DNA of 64,000 nt from Adenanthera pavonina (Eukaryota; Streptophyta; Magnoliopsida; Fabales; Fabaceae), in assembly GCA_026686845.1 (NCBI GenBank), contig JAIVEN010000021.1:12356001-12420000 (forward strand), read 5' to 3'. A program made the translations under genes and the position numbers. The notes under the pieces were generated by a model that was given only the letters and a program-made list of their open reading frames with translations, was not told the origin of the DNA and searched no databases. Positions 12,941 to 24,610 of the stretch are shown piece after piece (the first letter of the stretch is position 1; every line of letters begins with the position of its first letter).

Positions 12941-15271
12941 ATAAATAAATAAATTTAAATCGTTGAAATTAGAGATTAACATTTCATATTTGATAATACA
13001 CTCAATTAAAAAATGTCTTCAATTGAAGAGATTTAAGCCCGCATTTTACCAAAGCTTTTCTTCCAGTACATTTAACTCAAATATTTACAAAATGATTTTT
13101 ATTGTATATATTTTTTAATTACTTTGTGTTAACTATTCTGATGTCAGAAACTTTTGAAAATTGGATGGCTTTCAATTTTGAACTAGAAAATCAAAAAGTA
13201 AAATTTCATTATTTGAATTTTGTTTTCTGTGATATACTATTCTTTTATATTCAAATGGGATATTTACCTACACATGCATTTTTTTTTTGCCATGCACAAT
13301 GCACACGCATTTAAGTAATTAAAGGGTGTTTGGACATATATGTACGAATTCTAAAGTCAACCTACGATATTTTTCATGTTGTTTAAATATTGAAAAAATT
13401 ATTATTGAGCACTTAGTTTCACTACCAAAAGAATTGCATCAGTTTAATTAGAGATATCAGAGTTTAAGCCATGAGAATGCAGTTGTGTTACACAAACACG
13501 TTGCCTATATATTTATGAGGAATAGGAAAATTCCCATGGTATGTACGTATGTGTAAGATTTGATGAACTGGTGTGCTTAGAGGAAATTTGGTCCAAACTA
13601 ATTAGTAAACAGTTTAATTTGCATGATTAAAGGAATGGACTTTTTGGTTCATCCACATACGATACGGTCTCCACCTCGCTCCTTAGGGAAATGGGAAACA
13701 GAATATACGTATCTTCATAATTTATTGTGGTGCTCACTCTTTTTATGGTGTTGGTGAACCATTCTGGTCTCTTTTCAAGATTTTCTTTTTTTTTTGGGAG
13801 AAGATTTGTCCTAATTTCAGTAAACTTTATTAAAGTTGTAGACTTTTTTATGACACCGGATTCTTTGCTGTTCTTCTTAAAAGCAGTAAAAAGTTTTTTT
13901 TTTTAATTTAAATTGTTCAAATCAAATTTATAAGGTTCAATTTTTATATTTTATTTTTTTATTTTGAATATCAATCGTCATTTTTTAATTAGAAATTGAA
14001 ATATTATTTTCATTATGAATTCTGCATCATTGCAAATATATTATATTGAAAAAAATTATTTACGTCAACTTTAAACGACTCAAAATTTAAAATAATAATA
14101 ATAATAATATTTTTTCAAACTTTTATCTTTGAAGATTACCTTCACATTTTGTGCTTGTCAGTTGATTAGGGAGATTCAATAGGCCATCAACACAATGATA
14201 AGCATCCAATACTCATCATCAATCTAAATGGTCTAGATTTAATTTAATTTTATTATTATATTTTAAACATATTTTTACTTTATTAGATATAGAATATGAA
14301 ATAAAGATAATTTTATAAATATCACTTTTTAAAAAAATAATTTTATCATTTAAAAAAATTAAAATAAAAAATTTTAAATATGGACCATTCAGATTCAAAT
14401 TGGACAATCTAGAACGCAGCTATGAGTATTGAATGAGCGTCCGTTAATTAGAGACGCTGTAACATTGTTAACATTTTGTGTATTTGCATGTAATTGAAAG
14501 TAAGACATATTATAATATTTATAGCTTATAAATAATATAATTTTCTATACTTTTTGTTAATTGATAGATGATGGCTCCATGTCTAGCATGAAATTTAAAA
14601 AAATAAGTCATAATAGTTTATGATTACTTGATTAGCATAGTTTGGTAGAGGTTTTAATTTTATTCAATCTCTCTCTTTTTTGTGCTAGTAAACATATATT
14701 TAAATTTATTAAAGAGAAATAAAAATGTAACTTTTATAAACATTTTCCCTCTTTTGATTAGTCATTTGAAATTACTTTTAATTTTTTGAAGAAAATTGCG
14801 AGCAAAAATGGAAATAAACAAAAGGAAAAAAAAGCACTAAAATTAATGGACTAGTAAATTTATTAGCCTCTTCAGTAATGATGGCAAAAACTTGATTAGT
14901 TGGATCTTGCAAATGTACAGGGATAATTATAGAAGTATTTGTGTCAGACTGAGGGATAATTATAGAAGTATTTATGTCAAACTAAAGAATGTTATGCTGC
15001 ATTGGTACATGAATAATTAATTTGAGGAAAAGGAAAATATGAGAGAAAGTATAAAAATTGTGTTTGATTAATAGCAAAATGACCTTGTTAGAGATAGAAT
15101 TTTCCATATTCATGGAAGAGAGCTCTCACTCTCTCATTTCCTTTTCTATTCCCATCTTTGAATCAAACTGACCCTCAATATTTAGAAATCTAATTAATAT
15201 CAACCCAAGTGCAATTTCAATGATTGAGAAGAATAATTTAATGCAATTAAAAAAGCAACAGCAAAAGAATA

Positions 15272-15519
15272 CTCCCCTTCTCCCATAATATAAGATAATT
15301 GGGATTTCACATATATTAAAAAATATTTATTATATTGTTAAATTTTAAAAAAGTTAAAAATTTTAATTTTACACATATTAATTTCACTCTTTTTATTAAA
15401 TATAGTACAAATTATAACATACAATAAATTAAGAAAAAAATAATAAATAATTATATATTATTATATATTATGAGATAAAAAAAAATTTTCATATTATTTT
15501 ATAACGTGAGATGGAGGAG
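15272..15519. mobile_element. Stowaway MITE, intact ends
   Basis: TA at 15270-15271 and 15520-15521 flanks a 248-bp element. Left end ctccccttctcccataatat; right end in reverse ctcctccatctcacgttata. The interior matches the element at 10209-10461. It has no coding potential. Confidence 0.8.
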
Positions 15520-15732
15520 TAAAAATCAACCCTTTCAATATGAGTAGTAGAAAATTGAGATTCGTCTCATGAGATAAAAGATTTTATTTTAAAGTCATTT
15601 CTGTGTTATAATTGTGGAAAAGGGATACCAATACTAGTAGGAGGGTCTGCCTCTGTCTTCTTGTCATCTGATTCCCAATTGGAGGAATCAAGTCTAGTTG
15701 ATGAAGTTTGAATAAACTTGAACGACAAGGAC

Positions 15733-15733
<1 letters not shown>

Positions 15734-15768
<35 letters not shown>
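15734..15768 (+). repeat. (TG)n microsatellite
   Basis: An uninterrupted TG repeat of about 17 units, followed by a short GA run. Confidence 0.95.
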
Positions 15769-15771
<3 letters not shown>

Positions 15772-18401
15772 AGAGAGAGCTTATGTGTCCTCAGAGTATT
15801 GGTTTTGGGAGGTACATAGCTGTAGCATCTCTCTCATGTGCCGAATGGATGAAAAAGCCAGTGATTATTAATTTATGTACCATATGTAGCCCCTCGTGCC
15901 CTTTTTACATCGTATTTTTACAGACATAAGATATCAATGAGAGTTAATTATATCTTTAAAATTATAAAAAAATAATAAAATATATCAATTTTATTTTTAT
16001 TATTAAATTATTAATTATTATATGGAAAGAGAAAATGTTAAAAAAATAATTAAGTAATAAAAATGAATTAGGAATAATAATTTATGAGGTGAACAATAAG
16101 GTAATTAAAAAGAAAAAAGAAAAAAAAAAGATCAAAATATCACACAATACCTTAAAAAAAGGATGAAATAAATTTTCTAAATGATACTCTATAAAAATTA
16201 TTGAATGGAGTATTTATGAATGTATCCATTTTGTTTTAAAAAAGTTACCTTTTTCCCCATAAAAAAAAGGTACTTTGATAAATTTTTAACAATGGTTGGG
16301 GCATTTCCATTTGCAGCAGTGCAGGAAAACTCCAACACAACCAAAATAGTGAGACACATTGGGTACCCTGTCCCCCATTTTTTCCTGAAAGTTGGTGGTT
16401 TTTTTTGTTTACCCTCTCCCATTTTATTTACATGCCCTCTCCTCTTTCCAGCATTTTTTTTTAAATTATCAATATAAAATATTAAAAATATAGAGAATAA
16501 AAAACAGTCTTGTACATCACAAGTTACGAGAGCAAATTCAGAAGGCCGTTGCAAACATCAATAATTCAATATAAAATATAAGAAGTGGCAATGTTTATAA
16601 GCATTGAACAATATGGCTTTTCTATGATATATTTTGATATTGTAGAGTTGCAATTTTGTTTGTATTTTGAGTTTTGTTTCTTGGACAAATTATATATTAC
16701 TCACCAAAAAGAATTAAAGAATAACTTTGTGCTGCTTTTTATTGAACGGGAAATGATCTAATGTAAGATTATTTACATCCTTATGTGTAACATAGTGAAA
16801 GTTATATTTGAAGATCAAAAATTAAAAATGTTGTGTGAAACATACAAAAATTTAAAATAAAAACTCATAAAGAAATATTTTTTAATGGGAGGACAACAGT
16901 TTCCAAGATGCAAAAATATACTTCATACAATAAAATCAGTAAGTTCTTTTTCACTGTAACCCATTTTCTCCTATTTTTGTTCATTATCATTAAATAAAAT
17001 GAATTTTGAGAATTAAAATATGTGGTCTTTTGAGTCTCTAAAATAATTAATACATTTTTATAGATATTTTTAACTTATAATTTAAAATGCACTTTTTCTT
17101 AAAATCAGACATGTTTTTCATATTTTTCATATGTAACTTGAGATGAGTTATACATTATTTATAGCTTGTAAATGAACAACCTACTATAAATCTTATATTT
17201 AATGTTGAATATTAATATAAATGTTTAATTGCAAATTGGTTTAGAGTTAATAACTAAGACATTTCACTGATTGGGTATCATTTGCATTAGGTGGTTTGAA
17301 TAAAAATTAAATATTAATTATTGTGTTTGCATAAAAATATAAATATAACTATCATCTTAATTTGAAAAATGTTTTTCTTAAATACAAATTGAAAAAAAAA
17401 ATTCAACTAAAGTCCTTAATTTTTTAAAATATATAACTAGAAATCTTATTACAATTGAGATTTCTCAACAAATAAATAATTATAAAGTTAGAATCAACTT
17501 CTTTTAAAATTGAAGTAATTAAAAGTAAAACTTTTTTATTGTAATATCCATAACTTTTTTTAGCATTAAGGATATCTCTAATCTGAGAGTCTTTTTTTGA
17601 GATGTAGAAATCATCAAAATAAGTTTTATCTTTTCACAAAATCTTTTTTTCATACACACAACCAAGGATCAAATCCACAACAGTATGTTTAAGAGACTCA
17701 ACTATCTACCGACTATGTCAAGACCTTATTCGTAATATTTATAACATTTTTATAATTATTGTTTTATGACATTTATTTTTTATATTTTGAAAATAAAATA
17801 ATGAATATTACATTATTCTTAAAATTATTTTTTTATTTTTATTTTAGGGTTAAAGGACAAATCTACCTCAAAAGTATTTTCCAAGGAGCTATGAGCACCC
17901 TAAACAATTATTCATTATGTTTCAAAATCGAAGCAATTGTTACTCTACACTAACGGATTCATAAGGTTGATAATTAGTCAGAAAAGGGCTCAATTTTTTT
18001 AGGGTTAAAGGGTAAATCTACTTTGAAAGTATTTCTCAATAAGCTATAAACACGCTAAACAAATTATGATCGGAGTAATCTCTCTTTTGAACTAGACTCA
18101 TCACAAAATTGAGAACCAAACCAGTAGCAAACTAACCAGATGGAGAAAGAGAAAACGAAGGAGAACAACAATCCTAAAATCAAGAATAAAAAGAAATAAA
18201 ACAAAAGTCTAGAAATCAAGTATGGATATCTTGTTCTCCAGATGCAGATAACGGATGAAAATTTGCACCCCACTCTTCATAATCCCTTTGATCAAAACCA
18301 ATTTCTCGCCTTCATCTATCTTAAAGGGAATGATTGAGAGTGATTCGGAGCTTACCTTCACTGAACTTAATACCCTTCCCTCCCTCCCTCCCTCCCTCCC
18401 A

Positions 18402-18491
18402 ATGGCTTCCAAGCTTTGTGACTCTTGTAAATCCATCACTGCCACCCTCTTTTGCTGTGCCACCTCCACCTTCCTTTTCCTCAATTGTGAT
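18402..18491 (+). pseudogene. fragment of a CONSTANS-LIKE (COL) B-box zinc-finger gene
   Basis: The ATG at 18402 starts a frame that reads MASKLCDSCKSITATLFC and goes on to a NCD motif, ending its similarity near 18491. This is the N-terminus and first half of B-box 1 of the COL3/4/5 type, with the zinc ligands C-x2-C, C and C/D in place. After NCD the frame leaves the family and stops at 18522-18524. The second B-box, the CCT domain and the rest of a ~350-residue COL protein are absent. A CCCT-rich stretch (18373-18400) sits just before the ATG, as in many 5' leaders. It is most likely a truncated gene copy, perhaps captured or left behind by a transposon; the CACTA-like remnant begins about 190 bp downstream. 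Confidence 0.7.
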
Positions 18492-18710
18492 AGAGAAGGT
18501 GTTTTGATTTCGACCACCATGTAGAGACTCTTCAATAGTGAAAACCTAGCTATTTAGGTTCTACACATGTTTAACACTTCAACTTAATTTTCTTTTTCTT
18601 TTTTATTTTTTGATTTGCCATTTAACCATTTACAGTCGCACGTGGCAACCAATGTGGGTTTCACTGTAATGGGTTAACAACCATTTATGGGGTCTGCTAG
18701 TATAGGGTGA

Positions 18711-19681
18711 CATTACTCTAAAAATTTGTTTAGAGTGCTCATAATCCCTCAAAAAATACTTTAATATTTCGGTCGCTAAAAATGGTGTCGCTAATTTTAG
18801 CGAGGAATGAGCTGATTCCCTCGCTAATTAGCGAGGGATTTAATCCCTCTCTAAATTTTATGAGGGATTAAATCCCTTGCTATTTCCTCGCTAAACTACA
18901 AAAAATTCAAAATTACCATGTCACCCCAAAGACCACGCCACGTCACATCATTACCATGTCACCCGCCACCCATGCCATATCACTGCTACGCCACCGCCAC
19001 ATCATCGTGATTGCGACACGTCACTACCATGTCATATAATGATTTCAAATATGCATTTACTTAGGTTCGAACCCATGACTTCCTGCTCTTAGTGCCTTTA
19101 TATTTAGACTTTTGTCAGTTGAATTGTAATGTATTTGCAGTCTTTATATGAAATATTAAATATATATTATTTATTTACACACCAATACACACATATATTT
19201 ATAAATTAATATATTGTTAAAAAATAAAAATATATTATAATTTTAGTTATTAATATCATAAAATATTTTGAATTTTGTAATAAATGAATTTTCATTTTCA
19301 TTTTTTTCAACAAGTTATAAAAATTAATCTAACTATTTTTATTAATTTAAAATAATCAACTAATAAAAATAATTTTATAACATAATTATTAAAAAAATTT
19401 CAATTCATTAAAATTAAATTTTTAATAAAATAATTTTAATATATTAAAATTAATTTTAGAAAATTTAGTGAGGGACAAATCTCTCGCTAGATTCCTCACT
19501 ATTCATAATAATTTAGCGAGGAATAAAATATTCATCACTAATTTTCTCGCTAATTTAGTGAGGGAAAGAATATTCCTCACTAATTTCCTCACTAAATTTA
19601 ATTCGTTACTAATTTTTCGCTATTTAAATTATTTAGCGAAAGTTGAGCGATCTCTCACTAAATTATATTTTTTTAGTAGTG
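18711..19681. mobile_element. non-autonomous CACTA-like (En/Spm) element remnant
   Basis: The right end reads in reverse cactactaaaaaaatataa, a CACTA-type terminus. The left end cattactctaaaaatttg is a decayed match. Both subterminal regions carry many copies of a 'ttagcgaggaa / ttcctcgctaa' motif in both orientations (left 18780-18900; right 19465-19650), the subterminal repeats typical of CACTA elements. The middle (18917-19035) holds a run of 'catgtcac / ccacgtcac' motifs. No transposase is present. The expected 3-bp target duplication is not preserved. The small frame 19468-19713 is only the subterminal repeats translated. Confidence 0.6.
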
Positions 19682-22600
19682 GAAGATTTTTTATTTTCCA
19701 TGAAAAATTTTAGCACAATTACAAAGATAAAGAAGAAAAAGAGCAAAGTCAGGTTGTTGAATTGTTGATTTGATAGGCATTGGAGGGAAGAATCCAAATT
19801 GGCCATTGTCCACGAACTCTACAGCTAGGAATAATCATAGGATTGGATGGTATAGGAGGATAGTATCATAATTTTAACATCTATATATTTTTAAGAAAAA
19901 AAATTATTTTTAAGTCCCAGAAGAAGTAATAAATTTAAATGTAAAAGTTATACTTAAAAACTCAAATCATAATATTATATTTAAATTATTTTAGAAAAAT
20001 GAAGTTTCAAAATTTTAAATTAAAATAATTTTAAATTTTTGTAATAATTTAAAATTTAATATTTCTTCCGGCGAAAAAAGTTATTAAACTATACTTTTTT
20101 TTTTAAATTTCATTCTCAGTTTTACTAAATCTCTACTATATAAATTTATTCATTTAGACATTTTTAGAAATCAGTATTTTTTTTAGTTAGAACTAATCTG
20201 TGCAAATTTTTTCTTATAAAATTATAAACTTTATTTAATATACTCAATCATTTTTTGGCCAACATAAACTCAATCATTAATCTAATTGCAATACGGAATT
20301 AAAATAGTCAGTCTCAATATTAATTATCAAATTTTCTTGTTTTCATATGCTAGCTTATTCTCCACCGTGAAGGTCCAATAAATATAAAGGGGATGAGTGG
20401 GAGGATGGTTGAGTCACATGGGCCATTTACAAAATGAAGAAGCGTTGTAGGTGACGTGTATCTATTATTATTGACTTTAAATTTAAAAAAATGGTGATAA
20501 TCATCCTCAGGCCACTTGATTTTGTGTCCATATTTAAATTTAAGTACCATTAGGCACCTGTCTACTCGTCCATCTCATCACCTTTTATTTCCTATCCTTG
20601 GTTCCATTTTTCAGTGCTTAAATCATTGTTCCTTTAATGGAATCAAGAGAATTTTGTGTTTTGAATTATTTGTGACCTCATTTTCACTTTTTTATTTTTA
20701 TTTTTCTTAATACTTTATCAAGTGACCTAGTATTTAGTAGCAACGTTATACTCTTATTAATTTAGATTGAGTTGAGTCTATAATAGTGATAAAGCTTCTC
20801 TAATAAGCATTGGTGAACCCACGCTGTTTAGTCGGATTAGTTAACACCCCTAAATCTAAAAAATTACAAGTTATATTTCTAAATTTTAATAATTTGATCC
20901 ATTAATTCTAATATTTTAATTCCATTAAACTTAAATATTAAATATATTTGGTGGGAAGCCACAAGAAGCGGCTGGTGCGACCGTGTGACGAAAGATAATG
21001 TTGGGAATATATATATATATATATAGATATACATCCTCGGATTCTAAATATATAAAAAGTATGGATTGGGTGCTTTTTTTTCTTCTAAATATAAATGTCT
21101 GATGCATTTTTTTTTTCAATTCTATCATTTATTAAATCAGTGGATGCAATTAATTTTTATTAATTACAAGATAGAAGTGTTATATATTAAATTGAGATAT
21201 TTTAGGAAACTATTTTAAATTCCTAACAAATTTAATATTTCAACTGCTTTTCTTGACCTGGATGAATTAGCTATTAACATCTTATAGCATATGGAAACAG
21301 AAGAAATAAAAATACTCTTTTCAGCCCTAAACATAAAAGATGTTTGAGGATCTCTATTGATTCAAAATATAAGGAACAAATAAGAATTGTATTGTATATT
21401 TAATTTTCTTTTAATAATGCCCCTCATTAAGAATTACTTTCATTTATTTATTATATGACAAAAGTTTTAAATATTAAATGGAGGTATTTTTTAAAATTAT
21501 TGTAAATTTATGTCAAACTTAATAATTTGATATGTTTTTAATTGTGTCATACACTTATGCTTCACTAAATTTTAAAAATAAGAAACATGAAAAGACCCTT
21601 AATATAAAGAAGAACCAGAGTAAGCTAATTCAACCACCAATAGGGAATGAGATTCTCTGATAGTATCAAAAGAGCTGCACCTATATATTTTTAAATTTTT
21701 TAATGTTTATATATTATTTTTTTCAAAACTTATAGTTAGAAGATTATTTTTACTTTTTAAATGTATCTTTTAAAATAAAAAATAAAATAATTTTAATAAA
21801 AATTATTTAAAACATATGAATTATCTAAATTTAATCCTGAGAGTTCGGATGCAGTGCTTTAGCGAAGTATATGGTGGTCCTGCAGCATAGAATGGAAACC
21901 AGATCCTCCGAATAGTCTACTTCGAAACTTCATACTTCTGGTGGTCTATACTCTATAGTCTACACTAAACCTACTGGCCTCCTCGCTGACTTCATGTATC
22001 CGTCACGTGTTGTTGTGCTTCTCAGTCTGACCTGACCAATGGATGTATACGTATTTTATTTAATTTTTCTTTTTATATCTTCATTCCACACTAATTAATT
22101 TGTCATACTTTACAACTTCTAGTGACTATTATTAGATTCTATTCTATAATTAGGAAAATTGATTAATGTTCCCCGCCCACAATGGGTGGAATTATTTTAC
22201 TTTGTGAATAGTTAGTGGCAAACCGACAAGTGATTGCCCTTTTCTCTCACTAATATGTGGTTCTAATCCTTAACTAAATTAAAAAGACGTTGTAATAACT
22301 ACATGTATAACAATTATATATATATTCGAGGCTAAATATATATATATATATACTATAGCAATTAATTAATGTTGTATACTAAGGAAGCAATGGTGAGCGA
22401 TGAACGATATATGGTGTTACTGTTGTGAGGAAAATAGAGAATGAAAAAACATAATCATGAGAAGGCAAGGTAAGTTTTTGAGAAAGGGAAAAATAAAGCA
22501 AAGGAATTAATTAATAGTTATATACACACACATATGGAAATCAAAGAGGAAGAGAAGATAGGAAATATGTGTGCTTACCTTTTGTCCTGATAAATTAATT

Positions 22601-23106
22601 AAATGGCAAAGGGAATTACTAAATATTTTCTAAAGTCCTTAATATAAAAGCATTTTCAAAAGATTTTCATGGTCCTTAAAATAATTATCTTTTCAAAATT
22701 TATTAAATTATTAATGAGTGATTTTTACAAATGTCCTTGATAGTTTTAATTATCTCTTTCCAATCATTAATGTGAATGGAGATTAATAACTTTTATTAAA
22801 GGTATTTTAGGAATATTATAATATTTTTTGATAAAATCAATACTTCTTATTATTTTTAACTACTTAAATTATTTGGCATGATTTAAAATAGAAGGCTCTT
22901 ATGATGGGACAAAATAGTGTACTAGTAAGAATTTATGTGTATATTTATATGCTACCTACTTGGATTCATTACTGGAGTGGTGTTTCATTATGCGATCACA
23001 CTCTCAACATTTGCTGCTGCCACCTACCTGAGACACATTATTCCTCTTGCCAAACCAAATCATATTAATTTCCCCTTCCTATTTCCATAATCTATCTATA
23101 TATATA

Positions 23107-23151
<45 letters not shown>

Positions 23152-24487
23152 ATATGATGTATTCAAAAAGAAACATGGAGAATATAAAGGATGCATATTG
23201 AAAAGTTTTACCAAACTAAAGAAGGAATCTTGTCAAAAAATAAAAAAAGGAGGAAGGAATCAGAAGCCTTCGCTCTACCTACCAAGGAAAAAAATGATCA
23301 AAGACTGGAACTTCATTTTCTACAATGAAATGAAATAAAAATAAGAATAATAAGAATTACATAAAAAAAAGCTGGCTTTGTAATTAAAAACAAAAACATG
23401 TTCATCTTCAAGTTAAAATTTAATAAATAATAAAAAGATAATAAACATTACATATCTCATTATATGTGTGTAAGGAAAAAATTGTTTCCTTTATGCTGCA
23501 GCAGCACCTGGTATCCTAAACCACTTTATTTTAAATAGAGGACTTATTAGGATCTAGATTCATTTAAATCGAGCTATGAAGGATCCAAAAAATGGTAAAT
23601 TCTACCACTAAATATTTAATGTGATTGTATGCCTATTGTTTGAACTTGAAACTTCTCATTAAGTTGATATAGTTTCGTACCAGTTGAACCAAAACCTCAT
23701 GATAAAAAATTCTGTCCATTAACCTCTCCAAATGAGGCCCAAAAAAAATTCATACAACCAAAAATACTCAGCCATTATATATTGGAAAAAAAACTACTTT
23801 ACATACATATTCCAATGAAGTTAGTTTAGGTAGTTTAATTTGTAGTAAAACATATTTCTTTTCCAAATTTTTTCTCAATTAATAATATTTTCTTTTACAC
23901 TAGATTAATTAACACATATTGATTTGATGAATATTTTGGAAATATCACATTTATTGTTATAAAAATTTATATTTTTATGTTATATTTTGGATGAATCATT
24001 TTCTCTAAAATTTGTTTATATTTGAAACTGGAAAAAGTATTTATTTATATATATATATATATACATGTATATAAAAGATAATTTTATTTCTATTTTTTAC
24101 AGAAAAAAGATGAAAGGAAACATGGGATAGATACGAAGGGCAGGAGAAACAAGGGGGGGTCCAGACAGCAGGGGAATAGCTTTTAGCAGTTGCAGTATCC
24201 AATCCCAAGTCGACAACGTAAGATGAAACACTGGTTTTCCAGATCCCTTTCCCATTCTCTCACCTCCTTTCTTCCCCTCTTTTTCCCCTCAGTCACTCTC
24301 ACATAATCATCCCTCCTAGCTAATCTCTTGTTTTTTATCTTTCCAAAATAAATATTAATAATTACGACTATTATTCCTGTGCCCAGTCTTCTTGACTGGT
24401 CTCCCAAACGCATCCTTAACCATAACCATAACCCTGGATTCTCTCAGTCCTCGCTTCCCTTCCCTTCCCTTCTCATAATCTTTTCGC
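19682..24487. other. intergenic DNA upstream of the MADS-box gene
   Basis: No gene recognised. It includes an AC microsatellite (23117-23147), several AT microsatellites, a decayed MITE at about 23820-24033 related to 9396-9702, and a less AT-rich unclassified block at 21840-22040. The last ~400 bp are CT-rich on the plus strand, as is common before plant promoters. Confidence 0.4.
23117..23147 (+). repeat. (AC)n microsatellite next to (TA)n
   Basis: An AC run of about 15 units directly follows an AT run from about 23097. The compound microsatellite lies about 1.5 kb upstream of the MADS-box start codon. Confidence 0.95.
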
Positions 24488-24610
24488 TATATATATATAT
24501 ATACACACTCATACACAGAATATGATATATATGCATACCAGAACCCTCGACCTCAATATTATATAAGACCAGGAGAAGAAGTAGCAGAAGAGAGAGAGAG
24601 AAATAGAGAT
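24488..24610 (+). promoter_or_regulatory. putative core promoter and 5' leader of the FUL-like gene
   Basis: A TATA-rich run (24488-24502) lies about 110 bp before the ATG and is followed by a purine-rich leader with a GA repeat (24590-24601) directly before the start codon. The spacing suits a TATA box, but the run is also a microsatellite, so the assignment is inferred. No exact CArG box was found by eye in the last 300 bp. Confidence 0.35.

Larger units (their letters stand above)
12941..18401. other. AT-rich intergenic DNA
   Basis: No complete gene was recognised. It contains a 33-bp direct duplication at 14921-14953 and 14954-14986, one MITE and one TG microsatellite (both listed), and a diverged direct repeat of about 60 bp at 17846 and 18001 beginning agggttaaagg. 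Open frames 16198-16554 and 16220-16477 overlap on opposite strands and look like chance. Confidence 0.45.

Noticed and set aside
16198..16554. 118-codon minus-strand open frame, with an 85-codon frame on the opposite strand
   Set aside because: The two frames overlap on opposite strands, composition is AT-rich and homopolymer-based, and neither resembles a known family.
18209..18535. 108-codon minus-strand frame over the COL fragment
   Set aside because: It is the antisense reading of the B-box fragment and CCCT repeat; the plus strand carries the real similarity.
19060..19130. tRNA-like 'aggttcgaaccc' motif
   Set aside because: A B-box-like word alone; no cloverleaf, no A box at the right distance. 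It lies inside the CACTA-like element.
24183..24413. 76-codon minus-strand frame upstream of the MADS-box gene
   Set aside because: It is the reverse of a CT-rich promoter stretch, giving Arg/Glu-rich nonsense; no gene evidence.
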